Positions 1-12,500 of a stretch of 64,000 nucleotides of DNA are shown one piece after another; positions within the stretch are counted from its first letter, which is position 1, and each line of letters starts with the position of its first letter. The notes beneath the pieces were generated by a model, which ran no database searches, was not told where the DNA came from, and saw only the letters and a list, made by a program, of their open reading frames with translations. Source of the DNA: Bombus terrestris (taxonomy: Eukaryota > Arthropoda > Insecta > Hymenoptera > Apidae); contig NW_025963597.1 in assembly GCF_910591885.1 (NCBI RefSeq), forward strand, positions 124,001-188,000, in the 5' to 3' direction. The position numbers and the translations under genes are program-made.

Positions 1-830
1 TGTCCCACGTTGTCCCACGTTGTCCCACGTTGTCCCACGTTGTCCCACGTTGTCCCACGTTGTCCCACGTTGTCCCACGTTGTCCCACGTTGTCCCACGT
101 TGTCCCACGTTGTCCCACGATGTCCAACGATGTCCAACGGTGTCCAACGGTGTCCCACGGTGTCCAACGGTGTCCCACGTTGTCCCACGTTGTCCCACGT
201 TGTCCCACGTTGTCCCACGTTGTCCTACGTTGTCCCACGTTGTCCCACGTTGTCCCACGTTGTCCCACGTTGTCCCACGTTGTCCCACGGTGTCCAACGG
301 TGTCCCACGTTGTCCCACGTTGTCCCACGTTGTCCCACGTTGTCCCACGTTGTCCCACGTTGTCCCACGTTGTCCCACGTTGTCCCACGTTGTCCCACGT
401 TGTCCCACGATGTCCAACGATGTCCAACGGTGTCCAACGGTGTCCCACGGTGTCCAACGGTGTCCCACGTTGTCCCACGTTGTCCCACGTTGTCCCACGT
501 TGTCCCACGTTGTCCTACGTTGTCCCACGTTGTCCCACGTTGTCCCACGTTGTCCCACGTTGTCCCACGTTGTCCCACGGTGTCCAACGGTGTCCCACGT
601 TGTCCCACGTTGTCCCACGTTGTCCCACGTTGTCCCACGTTGTCCCACGTTGTCCCACGTTGTCCCACGTTGTCCCACGTTGTCCCACGTTGTCCCACGT
701 TGTCCCACGTTGTCCCACGTTGTCCCACGGTGTCCAACGGTGTCCAACGATGTCCAACGGTGTCCAACGGTGTCCCACGTTGTCCCACGTTGTCCCACGT
801 TGTCCCAAGGTGTCCAACGGTGTCCAACGA
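1..830 (+). repeat. Left segment, A-rich runs with 120-bp E-to-F modules
   Basis: This stretch contains only array units. It opens with eleven A units and then carries two copies of a fixed 12-unit module, E C B B D B, five A, F, at 111-230 and 401-520 (290 bp apart). The same module recurs at 1,681-1,800, 1,921-2,040, 7,111-7,230 and 7,351-7,470. Near the right edge, 801 is tgtcccaagg, a variant that loses the CpG and recurs at 2,211 and 7,871. Homology to the long repeat pair begins at 831. No gene is present. Confidence 0.85.
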
Positions 831-950
831 TGTCCCACGGTGTCCAACGGTGTCCAACGATGTCCAACGGTGTCCAACGGTGTCCCACGATGTCCACCGA
901 TGTCCAACGGTGTCCCACGTTGTCCCACGTTGTCCCACGTTGTCCCACGT

Positions 951-970
951 TGTTCCATGGTTTCCCACGT
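951..970 (+). repeat. 20-bp composite landmark, first of about 38 copies
   Basis: The unit tgttccatgg is always followed by a tttcccacg-type unit, so the two travel as one 20-bp composite, usually after a run of A units. I count about 38 copies. Starts include 951, 1,541, 5,661, 6,381, 6,971, 11,301, 12,201, 12,581, 13,171, 13,441, 13,601, 14,191, 14,801, 15,501, 16,051, 16,281, 18,571, 20,781, 23,871, 26,081, 31,841, 32,331, 38,291, 42,231, 43,640, 44,080, 44,600, 45,390, 45,740, 51,620, 57,000, 58,390, 58,830, 59,350, 60,140, 60,490, 61,720 and 63,910. The first unit contains CCATGG, an NcoI site, and lacks the CpG found in nearly all other units. Confidence 0.9.
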
Positions 971-1160
971 TGTCCCACGTTGTCCCACGTTGTCCCACGT
1001 TGTCCCACGTTGTCCAACGGTGTCCCACGGTGTCCAACGGTGTCCCACGTTGTCCCACGTTGTCCCACGTTGTCCCACGTTGTCCCACGTTGTCCCACGT
1101 TGTCCCACGGTGTCCAACGGTGTCCAACGATGTCCAACGGTGTCCAACGGTGTCCCACGA

Positions 1161-1280
1161 TGTCCACCGATGTCCAACGGTGTCCAACGGTGTCCAACGG
1201 TGTCCAACGGTGTCCAACGATGTCCAACGATGTCCAACGATGTCCAACGGTGTCCAACGATGTCCAACGATGTCCAATGG
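1161..1280 (+). repeat. 120-bp H-to-I module, first of about 19 copies
   Basis: A fixed order of twelve units, H B B B B C C C B C C I, begins with tgtccaccga and ends with tgtccaatgg. The start of H and the start of I are 110 bp apart in every copy I checked. Copies begin at 1,161, 5,871, 6,591, 11,511, 12,791, 13,811, 15,011, 19,021, 21,351, 22,511, 24,321, 26,671, 27,831 (first unit mutated to tgtcccccga), 32,541, 33,291, 38,491, 39,491, 51,820 and 52,820. Shorter relatives that keep H but end B B instead of C C I lie at 2,271, 4,131, 7,931 and 9,791. No unit in the module has CCC, so it interrupts the G-run pattern of the opposite strand. Confidence 0.9.
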
Positions 1281-4200
1281 TGTCCCACGATGTCCAACGA
1301 TGTCCAACGATGTCCAACGGTGTCCAACGGTGTCCCACGTTGTCCCACGTTGTCCCACGTTGTCCCACGTTGTCCCACGTTGTCCCACGTTGTCCCACGT
1401 TGTCCCACGGTGTCCAACGGTGTCCAACGATGTCCAACGGTGTCCAACGGTGTCCCACGTTGTCCCACGTTGTCCCACGGTGTCCAACGATGTCCAACGG
1501 TGTCCCACGTTGTCCCACGTTGTCCCACGTTGTCCCACGTTGTTCCATGGTTTCCCACGTTGTCCCACGTTGTCCCACGTTGTCCCACGTTGTCCCACGT
1601 TGTCCAACGGTGTCCCACGGTGTCCAACGGTGTCCCACGTTGTCCCACGTTGTCCCACGTTGTCCCACGTTGTCCCACGTTGTCCCACGATGTCCAACGA
1701 TGTCCAACGGTGTCCAACGGTGTCCCACGGTGTCCAACGGTGTCCCACGTTGTCCCACGTTGTCCCACGTTGTCCCACGTTGTCCCACGTTGTCCTACGT
1801 TGTCCCACGTTGTCCCACGTTGTCCCACGTTGTCCCACGTTGTCCCACGTTGTCCCACGTTGTCCCACGTTGTCCCACGTTGTCCCACGTTGTCCCACGT
1901 TGTCCCACGTTGTCCCACGTTGTCCCACGATGTCCAACGATGTCCAACGGTGTCCAACGGTGTCCCACGGTGTCCAACGGTGTCCCACGTTGTCCCACGT
2001 TGTCCCACGTTGTCCCACGTTGTCCCACGTTGTCCTACGTTGTCCCACGTTGTCCCACGTTGTCCCACGTTGTCCCACGTTGTCCCACGTTGTCCCACGT
2101 TGTCCCACGTTGTCCCACGTTGTCCCACGTTGTCCCACGGTGTCCAACGGTGTCCAACGATGTCCAACGGTGTCCAACGGTGTCCCACGTTGTCCCACGT
2201 TGTCCCACGTTGTCCCAAGGTGTCCAACGGTGTCCAACGATGTCCAACGGTGTCCAACGGTGTCCCACGATGTCCACCGATGTCCAACGGTGTCCAACGG
2301 TGTCCAACGGTGTCCAACGGTGTCCAACGATGTCCAACGATGTCCAACGATGTCCAACGGTGTCCAACGGTGTCCCACGATGTCCAACGGTGTCCCACGT
2401 TGTCCCACGTTGTCCCACGTTGTCCCACGTTGTCCCACGTTGTCCCACGTTGTCCCACGTTGTCCCACGGTGTCCAACGGTGTCCAACGATGTCCAACGG
2501 TGTCCCACGGTGTCCCACGTTGTCCCACGTTGTCCCACGGTGTCCAACGATGTCCAACGGTGTCCCACGTTGTCCCACGTTGTCCCACGTTGTCCCACGT
2601 TGTCCCACGTTGTCCCACGTTGTCCCACGTTGTCCCACGTTGTCCCAGGTTGTCCCACGTTGTCCCACGTTGTCCCACGTTGTCCCACGTTGTCCCACGT
2701 TGTCCCACGGTGTCCAACGATGTCCAGCGGTGTCCAACGGTGTCCCACGGTGTCCAACGGTGTCCAACGGTGTCCCACGGTGTCCAACGTTGTCCCACGT
2801 TGTCCCACGTTGTCCCACGTTGTCCCACGTTGTCCCACGTTGTCCCACGTTGTCCCACGTTGTCCCACGGTGTCCAACGGTGTCCAACGATGTCCAACGG
2901 TGTCCAACGGTGTCCCACGTTGTCCCACGTTGTCCCACGTTGTCCCACGTTGTCCTACGATGTCCCACGTTGTCCAACGATGTCCAACGGTGTCCCACGT
3001 TGTCCCACGTTGTCCTACGTTGTCCCACGTTGTCCCACGTTGTCCCACGTTGTCCCACGTTGTCCCACGTTGTCCCACGGTGTCCAACGGTGTCCAACGA
3101 TGTCCAACGGTGTCCAACGGTGTCCCACGTTGTCCCACGTTGTCCCACGTTGTCCCACGTTGTCCCACGTTGTCCCACGTTGTCCCACGTTGTCCCACGT
3201 TGTCCCACGTTGTCCCACGTTGTCCCACGGAGTCCAACGGTGTCCAACGATGTCCAACGGTGTCCAACGGTGTCCCACGGTGTCCACCGATGTCCAACGG
3301 TGTCCAACGGCGTCCCACGTTTTCCCACGTTGTCCCACGGTGTCCAACGATGTCCAACGGTGTCCCACGTTGTCCCACGTTGTCCCACGTTGTCCCACGG
3401 TGTCCAACGGTGTCCAACGGTGTCCCACGATGTCCCACGGTGTCCCACGTTGTCCCACGGTGTCCCACGGTGTCCAACGATGTCCAACGGTGTCCCACGT
3501 TGTCCCACGTTGTCCCACGTTGTCCCACGTTGTCCCACGTTGTCCCACGTTGTCCCACGTTGTCCCACGTTGTCCCACGTTGTCCCACGTTGTCCCACGT
3601 TGTCCCACGTTGTCCCACGTTGTCCCACGTTGTCCCACGTTGTCCCACGTTGTCCCACGTTGTCCCACGGTGTCCAACGGTGTCCAACGATGTCCAACGG
3701 TGTCCAACGGTGTCCCACGTTGTCCCACGTTGTCCCACGTTGTCCCACGTTGTCCCACGATGTCCCACATTGTCCAACGATGTCCAACGGTGTCCCACGT
3801 TGTCCCACGTTGTCCTACGTTGTCCCACGTTGTCCCACGTTGTCCCACTTTGTCCCACGTTGTCCCACGTTGTCCTACGGTGTCCAACGGTGTCCCGCGT
3901 TGTCCCACGTTGTCCTACGTTGTCCCACGTTGTCCCACGTTGTCCCACGTTGTCCCACGTTGTCCCACGTTGTCCCACGTTGTCCCACGTTGTCCCACGG
4001 TGTCCAACGGTGTCCAACGATGTCCAACGGAGTCCAACGTTGTCCCACGTGGTCCCACGTTGTCCCACGTTGTCCCACGGTGTCCAACGGTGTCCAACGA
4101 TGTCCAACGGTGTCCAACGGTGTCCCACGATGTCCACCGATGTCCAACGGTGTCCAACGGTGTCCAACGGTGTCCAACGGTGTCCAACGATGTCCAACGA

Positions 4201-4430
4201 TGTCCAACGATGTCCAACGGTGTCCAACGGTGTCCCACGGTGTCCAACGGTGTCCCACGTTGTCCCACGTTGTCCCACGTTGTCCCACGTTGTCCCACGT
4301 TGTCCCACGTTGTCCCACGTTGTCCCACGGTGTCCAACGGTGTCCAACGATGTCCAACGGTGTCCAACGGTGTCCAACGATGTCGAACGGTGTCCCACGT
4401 TGTCCCACGTTGTCCCACGTTGTCCCACGT

Positions 4431-4500
4431 TGTCCCACGATGTCCCACGTTGTCCAACGATGTCCAACGGTGTCCCACGTTGTCCCACGTTGTCCTACGT
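4431..4500 (+). repeat. 70-bp F signature (E A C B A A F), example copy
   Basis: Most F units (tgtcctacgt) are preceded by the same six units, giving the order E A C B A A F. The signature ends at F units starting at 4,491, 8,671, 9,471, 11,911, 14,561, 15,671, 17,971, 20,301, 22,481, 23,271, 25,601, 27,801, 28,861, 29,941, 31,211, 35,171, 36,251, 37,411, 39,461, 40,791 and 41,721, and at shifted-phase positions to the right such as 48,500 and 56,340. F spacing ranges from a few hundred bp to about 2 kb, always a multiple of 10 within one phase block. F carries CTA, so it supplies most stop codons on the - strand. Confidence 0.8.
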
Positions 4501-5410
4501 TGTCCCACGTTGTCCCACGTTGTCCCACGTTGTCCCACGTTGTCCCACGTTGTCCCACGGTGTCCAACGGTGTCCCACGTTGTCCCACGTTGTCCCACTG
4601 TGTCCAACGATGTCCAACGGTGTCCAACGGTGTCCCACGGTGTCCCACGTTGTCCCACGTTGTCCCACGGTGTCCAACGATGTCCAACGGTGTCCCACGT
4701 TGTCCCACGTTGTCCCACGTTGTCCCACGTTGTCCCACGTTGTCCCACGTTGTCCCACGTTGTCCCACGTTGTCCCACGTTGTCCCACGTTGTCCCACGT
4801 TGTCCCACGTTGTCCCACGTTGTCCCACGTTGTCCCACGTTGTCCCACGGTGTCCAACGATGTCCAGCTGTGTCCAACGGTGTCCCACGGTGTCCAACGG
4901 TGTCCAACGGTGTCCCACGGTGTCCAACGGTGTCCCACGTTGTCCCACGTTGTCCCACGTTGTCCCACGTTGTCCCACGATGTCCCACGTTGTCCAACGA
5001 TATCCAACGGTGTCCCACGTTGTCCCACGTTGTCCTACGTTGTCCCACGTTGTCCCACGTTGTCCCACGTTGTCCCACGTTGTCCCACGTTGTCCCACGT
5101 TGTCCCACGTTGTCCCACGGTGTCCAACGGTGTCCAACGATGTCCAACGGTGTCCAACGGTGTCCCACGTTGTCCCACGTTGTCCCACGTTGTCCCACGT
5201 TGTCCCACGATGCCACACGTTGTCCAACGCTGTCCAACGGTGTCCAACGGTGTCCCACGTTGTCCCACGTTGTCCCACGTTGTCCCACGTTGTCCCACGG
5301 TGTCCAACGGTGTCCAACGATGTCCAACGGTGTCCAACGGTGTCCCACGTTGTCCCACGTTGTCCCACGTTGTCCCACGTTGTCCCACGGTGTCCAACGA
5401 TGTCCAACGG

Positions 5411-6110
5411 TGTCCCACGTTGTCCCACGTTGTCCCACGTTGTCCCACGTTGTCCCACGTTGTCCCACGTTGTCCCACGTTGTCCCACGTTGTCCCACGT
5501 TGTCCCACGTTGTCCCACGTTGTCCCACGTTGTCCCACGTTGTCCCACGGTGTCCAACGGTGTCCAACGATGTCCAACGGTGTCCAACGGTGTCCCACGA
5601 TGTCCACCGATGTCCAACGGTGTCCCACGTTGTCCCACGTTGTCCCACGTTGTCCCACGTTGTTCCATGGTTTCCCACGTTGTCCCACGTTGTCCCACGT
5701 TGTCCCACGTTGTCCCACGTTGTCCAACGGTGTCCCACGGTGTCCAACGGTGTCCCACGTTGTCCCACGTTGTCCCACGTTGTCCCACGTTGTCCCACGT
5801 TGTCCCACGTTGTCCCACGGTGTCCAACGGTGTCCAACGATGTCCAACGGTGTCCAACGGTGTCCCACGATGTCCACCGATGTCCAACGGTGTCCAACGG
5901 TGTCCAACGGTGTCCAACGGTGTCCAACGATGTCCAACGATGTCCAACGATGTCCAACGGTGTCCAACGATGTCCAACGATGTCCAATGGTGTCCCACGA
6001 TGTCCAACGATGTCCAACGATGTCCAACGGTGTCCAACGGTGTCCCACGTTGTCCCACGTTGTCCCACGTTGTCCCACGTTGTCCCACGTTGTCCCACGT
6101 TGTCCCACGT
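5411..6110 (+). repeat. 720-bp-offset nested duplication, copy 1
   Basis: About 700 bp here reappear at 6,131-6,830 with the same unit order at an offset of 720 bp. The copied stretch includes the 20-bp composite at 5,661 (copy at 6,381) and the 120-bp H-to-I module at 5,871 (copy at 6,591). I saw no difference between the two copies when reading them line by line. The edges fall inside A runs, so breakpoints cannot be placed exactly. Confidence 0.85.
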
Positions 6111-6260
6111 TGTCCCACGTTGTCCCACGTTGTCCCACGTTGTCCCACGTTGTCCCACGTTGTCCCACGTTGTCCCACGTTGTCCCACGTTGTCCCACGT
6201 TGTCCCACGTTGTCCCACGTTGTCCCACGTTGTCCCACGTTGTCCCACGTTGTCCCACGT
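6041..6260 (+). repeat. Longest uniform run seen: 22 identical units
   Basis: Twenty-two successive A units occur without a single variant. Other runs I noted are shorter, such as 17 units at 3,491-3,660. The run lies at the junction of the two ~5.4-kb copies, where unequal exchange would be expected to leave a region of uncertain length. On the - strand it is the longest stretch keeping the GGG-every-10-bp pattern with no GG-only unit. Confidence 0.9.
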
Positions 6261-6830
6261 TGTCCCACGGTGTCCAACGGTGTCCAACGATGTCCAACGG
6301 TGTCCAACGGTGTCCCACGATGTCCACCGATGTCCAACGGTGTCCCACGTTGTCCCACGTTGTCCCACGTTGTCCCACGTTGTTCCATGGTTTCCCACGT
6401 TGTCCCACGTTGTCCCACGTTGTCCCACGTTGTCCCACGTTGTCCAACGGTGTCCCACGGTGTCCAACGGTGTCCCACGTTGTCCCACGTTGTCCCACGT
6501 TGTCCCACGTTGTCCCACGTTGTCCCACGTTGTCCCACGGTGTCCAACGGTGTCCAACGATGTCCAACGGTGTCCAACGGTGTCCCACGATGTCCACCGA
6601 TGTCCAACGGTGTCCAACGGTGTCCAACGGTGTCCAACGGTGTCCAACGATGTCCAACGATGTCCAACGATGTCCAACGGTGTCCAACGATGTCCAACGA
6701 TGTCCAATGGTGTCCCACGATGTCCAACGATGTCCAACGATGTCCAACGGTGTCCAACGGTGTCCCACGTTGTCCCACGTTGTCCCACGTTGTCCCACGT
6801 TGTCCCACGTTGTCCCACGTTGTCCCACGT
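6131..6830 (+). repeat. 720-bp-offset nested duplication, copy 2
   Basis: This is the second copy of 5,411-6,110. The match ends at 6,831, where D follows, whereas copy 1 continues with A at 6,111. It straddles the junction between the two copies of higher-order repeat I, so this small duplication and the large one share an edge region. Confidence 0.85.
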
Positions 6831-9800
6831 TGTCCCACGGTGTCCAACGGTGTCCAACGATGTCCAACGGTGTCCAACGGTGTCCCACGTTGTCCCACGT
6901 TGTCCCACGGTGTCCAACGATGTCCAACGGTGTCCCACGTTGTCCCACGTTGTCCCACGTTGTCCCACGTTGTTCCATGGTTTCCCACGTTGTCCCACGT
7001 TGTCCCACGTTGTCCCACGTTGTCCCACGTTGTCCAACGGTGTCCCACGGTGTCCAACGGTGTCCCACGTTGTCCCACGTTGTCCCACGTTGTCCCACGT
7101 TGTCCCACGTTGTCCCACGATGTCCAACGATGTCCAACGGTGTCCAACGGTGTCCCACGGTGTCCAACGGTGTCCCACGTTGTCCCACGTTGTCCCACGT
7201 TGTCCCACGTTGTCCCACGTTGTCCTACGTTGTCCCACGTTGTCCCACGTTGTCCCACGTTGTCCCACGTTGTCCCACGTTGTCCCACGTTGTCCCACGT
7301 TGTCCCACGTTGTCCCACGTTGTCCCACGTTGTCCCACGTTGTCCCACGTTGTCCCACGATGTCCAACGATGTCCAACGGTGTCCAACGGTGTCCCACGG
7401 TGTCCAACGGTGTCCCACGTTGTCCCACGTTGTCCCACGTTGTCCCACGTTGTCCCACGTTGTCCTACGTTGTCCCACGTTGTCCCACGTTGTCCCACGT
7501 TGTCCCACGTTGTCCCACGTTGTCCCACGGTGTCCAACGGTGTCCCACGTTGTCCCACGTTGTCCCACGTTGTCCCACGTTGTCCCACGTTGTCCCACGT
7601 TGTCCCACGTTGTCCCACGTTGTCCCACGTTGTCCCACGTTGTCCCACGGTGTCCAACGGTGTCCCACGTTGTCCCACGTTGTCCCACGTTGTCCCACGT
7701 TGTCCCACGTTGTCCCACGTTGTCCCACGTTGTCCCACGTTGTCCCACGTTGTCCCACGTTGTCCCACGTTGTCCCACGTTGTCCCACGTTGTCCCACGG
7801 TGTCCAACGGTGTCCAACGATGTCCAACGGTGTCCAACGGTGTCCCACGTTGTCCCACGTTGTCCCACGTTGTCCCAAGGTGTCCAACGGTGTCCAACGA
7901 TGTCCAACGGTGTCCAACGGTGTCCCACGATGTCCACCGATGTCCAACGGTGTCCAACGGTGTCCAACGGTGTCCAACGGTGTCCAACGATGTCCAACGA
8001 TGTCCAACGATGTCCAACGGTGTCCAACGGTGTCCCACGATGTCCAACGGTGTCCCACGTTGTCCCACGTTGTCCCACGTTGTCCCACGTTGTCCCACGT
8101 TGTCCCACGTTGTCCCACGTTGTCCCACGGTGTCCAACGGTGTCCAACGATGTCCAACGGTGTCCCACGGTGTCCCACGTTGTCCCACGTTGTCCCACGG
8201 TGTCCAACGATGTCCAACGGTGTCCCACGTTGTCCCACGTTGTCCCACGTTGTCCCACGTTGTCCCACGTTGTCCCACGTTGTCCCACGTTGTCCCACGT
8301 TGTCCCAGGTTGTCCCACGTTGTCCCACGTTGTCCCACGTTGTCCCACGTTGTCCCCCGTTGTCCCACGGTGTCCAACGATGTCCAGCGGTGTCCAACGG
8401 TGTCCCACGGTGTCCAACGGTGTCCAACGGTGTCCCACGGTGTCCAACGTTGTCCCACGTTGTCCCACGTTGTCCCACGTTGTCCCACGTTGTCCCACGT
8501 TGTCCCACGTTGTCCCACGTTGTCCCACGGTGTCCAACGGTGTCCAACGATGTCCAACGGTGTCCAACGGTGTCCCACGTTGTCCCACGTTGTCCCACGT
8601 TGTCCCACGTTGTCCCACGATGTCCCACGTTGTCCAACGATGTCCAACGGTGTCCCACGTTGTCCCACGTTGTCCTACGTTGTCCCACGTTGTCCCACGT
8701 TGTCCCACGTTGTCCCACGTTGTCCCACGTTGTCCCACGGTGTCCAACGGTGTCCAACGATGTCCAACGGTGTCCAACGGTGTCCCACGTTGTCCCACGT
8801 TGTCCCACGTTGTCCCACGTTGTCCCACGTTGTCCCACGTTGTCCCACGTTGTCCCACGTTGTCCCACGTTGTCCCACGTTGTCCCACGGAGTCCAACGG
8901 TGTCCAACGATGTCCAACGGTGTCCAACGGTGTCCCACGATGTCCACCGATGTCCAACGGTGTCCAACGGTGTCCCACGTTGTCCCACGTTGTCCCACGG
9001 TGTCCAACGATGTCCAACGGTGTCCCACGTTGTCCCACGTTGTCCCACGTTGTCCCACGGTGTCCAACGATGTCCAACGGTGTCCAACGGTGTCCCACGG
9101 TGTCCCACGTTGTCCCACGTTGTCCCACGGTGTCCAACGATGTCCAACGGTGTCCCACGTTGTCCCACGTTGTCCCACGTTGTCCCACGTTGTCCCACGT
9201 TGTCCCACGTTGTCCCACGTTGTCCCACGTTGTCCCACGTTGTCCCACGTTGTCCCACGTTGTCCCACGTTGTCCCACGTTGTCCCACGTTGTCCCACGT
9301 TGTCCCACGTTGTCCCACGTTGTCCCACGGTGTCCAACGGTGTCCAACGATGTCCAACGGTGTCCAACGGTGTCCCACGTTGTCCCACGTTGTCCCACGT
9401 TGTCCCACGTTGTCCCACGATGTCCCACGTTGTCCAACGATGTCCAACGGTGTCCCACGTTGTCCCACGTTGTCCTACGTTGTCCCACGTTGTCCCACGT
9501 TGTCCCACTTTGTCCCACGTTGTCCCACGTTGTCCCACGGTGTCCAACGGTGTCCCACGTTGTCCCACGTTGTCCTACGTTGTCCCACGTTGTCCCACGT
9601 TGTCCCACGTTGTCCCACGTTGTCCCACGTTGTCCCACGTTGTCCCACGTTGTCCCACGGTGTCCAACGGTGTCCAACGATGTCCAACGGAGTCCAACGT
9701 TGTCCCACGTGGTCCCACGTTGTCCCACGTTGTCCCACGGTGTCCAACGGTGTCCAACGATGTCCAACGGTGTCCAACGGTGTCCCACGATGTCCACCGA

Positions 9801-11790
9801 TGTCCAACGGTGTCCAACGGTGTCCAACGGTGTCCAACGGTGTCCAACGATGTCCAACGATGTCCAACGATGTCCAACGGTGTCCAACGGTGTCCCACGG
9901 TGTCCAACGGTGTCCCACGTTGTCCCACGTTGTCCCACGTTGTCCCACGTTGTCCCACGTTGTCCCACGTTGTCCCACGTTGTCCCACGGTGTCCAACGG
10001 TGTCCAACGATGTCCAACGGTGTCCAACGGTGTCCAACGATGTCGAACGGTGTCCCACGTTGTCCCACGTTGTCCCACGTTGTCCCACGTTGTCCCACGA
10101 TGTCCCACGTTGTCCAACGATGTCCAACGGTGTCCCACGTTGTCCCACGTTGTCCCACGTTGTCCCACGTTGTCCCACGTTGTCCCACGTTGTCCCACGT
10201 TGTCCCACGTTGTCCCACGGTGTCCAACGGTGTCCCACGTTGTCCCACGTTGTCCCACTATGTCCAACGATGTCCAACGGTGTCCAACGGTGTCCCACGG
10301 TGTCCCACGTTGTCCCACGTTGTCCCACGGTGTCCAACGATGTCCAACGGTGTCCCACGTTGTCCCACGTTGTCCCACGTTGTCCCACGTTGTCCCACGT
10401 TGTCCCACGTTGTCCCACGTTGTCCCACGTTGTCCCACGTTGTCCCACGTTGTCCCACGTTGTCCCACGTTGTCCCACGTTGTCCCACGTTGTCCCACGT
10501 TGTCCCACGGTGTCCAACGATGTCCAGCTGTGTCCAACGGTGTCCCACGGTGTCCAACGGTGTCCAACGGTGTCCCACGGTGTCCAACGGTGTCCCACGT
10601 TGTCCCACGTTGTCCCACGTTGTCCCACGTTGTCCCACGATGTCCCACGTTGTCCAACGATATCCAACGGTGTCCCACGTTGTCCCACGTTGTCCTACGT
10701 TGTCCCACGTTGTCCCACGTTGTCCCACGTTGTCCCACGTTGTCCCACGTTGTCCCACGTTGTCCCACGTTGTCCCACGGTGTCCAACGGTGTCCAACGA
10801 TGTCCAACGGTGTCCAACGGTGTCCCACGTTGTCCCACGTTGTCCCACGTTGTCCCACGTTGTCCCACGATGCCACACGTTGTCCAACGATGTCCAACGG
10901 TGTCCAACGGTGTCCCACGTTGTCCCACGTTGTCCCACGTTGTCCCACGTTGTCCCACGGTGTCCAACGGTGTCCAACGATGTCCAACGGTGTCCAACGG
11001 TGTCCCACGTTGTCCCACGTTGTCCCACGGTGTCCAACGATGTCCAACGGTGTCCCACGTTGTCCCACGTTGTCCCACGTTGTCCCACGTTGTCCCACGT
11101 TGTCCCACGTTGTCCCACGTTGTCCCACGTTGTCCCACGTTGTCCCACGTTGTCCCACGTTGTCCCACGTTGTCCCACGTTGTCCCACGCTGTCCAACGG
11201 TGTCCAACGATGTCCAACGGTGTCCAACGGTGTCCCACGATGTCCACCGATGTCCAACGGTGTCCCACGTTGTCCCACGTTGTCCCACGTTGTCCCACGT
11301 TGTTCCATGGTTTCCCACGTTGTCCCACGTTGTCCCACGTTGTCCCACGTTGTCCCACGTTGTCCAACGGTGTCCCACGGTGTCCAACGGTGTCCCACGT
11401 TGTCCCACGTTGTCCCACGTTGTCCCACGTTGTCCCACGTTGTCCCACGTTGTCCCACGGTGTCCCACGGTGTCCAACGATGTCCAACGGTGTCCAACGG
11501 TGTCCCACGATGTCCACCGATGTCCAACGGTGTCCAACGGTGTCCAACGGTGTCCAACGGTGTCCAACGATGTCCAACGATGTCCAACGATGTCCAACGG
11601 TGTCCAACGATGTCCAACGATGTCCAATGGTGTCCCACGATGTCCAACGATGTCCAACGATGTCCAACGGTGTCCAACGGTGTCCCACGTTGTCCCACGT
11701 TGTCCCACGTTGTCCCACGTTGTCCCACGTTGTCCCACGTTGTCCCACGTTGTCCCACGTTGTCCCACGTTGTCCCACGTTGTCCCACGT
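6261..11790 (+). repeat. Higher-order repeat I, copy 2 (~5.5 kb)
   Basis: This is the second copy of the 831-6,150 segment, separated from it only by the end of a uniform A run. It is about 230 bp longer because of an A-rich stretch with two D-B pairs (D at 7,521 and 7,641), which accounts for the offset change from 5,430 to 5,660 bp. Private changes include tgtcccccgt at 8,351 and tgtcccacgc at 11,181. The unit at 10,251 reads tgtcccacta where copy 1 has tgtcccactg at 4,591. The match is lost at 11,791, where copy 1 continues with A units and this side has B. Confidence 0.85.
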
Positions 11791-12500
11791 TGTCCAACGG
11801 TGTCCCACGGTGTTCAACGGTGTCCCACGTTGTCCCACGTTGTCCCACGTTGTCCCACGATGTCCCACGTTGTCCAACGATGTCCAACGGTGTCCCACGT
11901 TGTCCCACGTTGTCCTACGTTGTCCCACGTTGTCCCACGTTGTCCCACGTTGTCCCACGTTGTCCCACGTTTTCCCACGGTGTCCAACGGTGTCCCACGT
12001 TGTCCCACGTTGTCCCACGTTGTCCCACGTTGTCCCACGTTGTCCCACGTTGTCCCACGTTGTCCCACGGTGTCCAACGGTGTCCAACGATGTCCAACGG
12101 TGTCCAACGGTGTCCCACGTTGTCCCACGTTGTCCCACGGTGTCCAACGATGTCCAACGGTGTCCCACGTTGTCCCACGTTGTCCCACGTTGTCCCACGT
12201 TGTTCCATGGTTTCCCACGTTGTCCCACGTTGTCCCACGTTGTCCCACGGTGTCCAACGATGTCCAACGGTGTCCCACGTTGTCCCACGTTGTCCTACGT
12301 TGTCCCACGTTGTCCCACGTTGTCCCACGTTGTCCCACGTTGTCCCACGTTTTCCCACGGTGTCCAACGGTGTCCCACGTTGTCCCACGTTGTCCCACGT
12401 TGTCCCACGTTGTCCCACGTTGTCCCACGTTGTCCCACGTTGTCCCACGTTGTCCCACGTTGTCCCACGGTGTCCAACGGTGTCCAACGATGTCCAACGG

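Larger units (their letters stand above)
831..6150 (+). repeat. Higher-order repeat I, copy 1 (~5.3 kb)
   Basis: The order of unit variants here matches 6,261-11,790 almost unit for unit. The offset is 5,430 bp for 831-2,090, 5,660 bp for about 2,131-5,500 and 5,640 bp for about 5,540-6,150. Rare shared variants anchor the match: tgtcccaagg (2,211/7,871), tgtcccaggt (2,641/8,301), agtccaacgg (3,231/8,891), tgtcccactt (3,841/9,501), ggtcccacgt (4,051/9,711), tgtcgaacgg (4,381/10,041), tgtccagctg (4,861/10,521), tatccaacgg (5,001/10,661) and tgccacacgt (5,211/10,871). Changes private to this copy include cgtcccacgt at 3,311, tttcccacgt at 3,321 and tgtcctacgg at 3,871. The shared rare variants show descent from one duplicated segment rather than parallel slippage. 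Confidence 0.85.

Noticed and set aside
951..970. ATG inside tgttccatgg as a translation start
   Set aside because: It is in a repeat composite present about 38 times with no downstream unique coding sequence and no upstream ribosome site or promoter.
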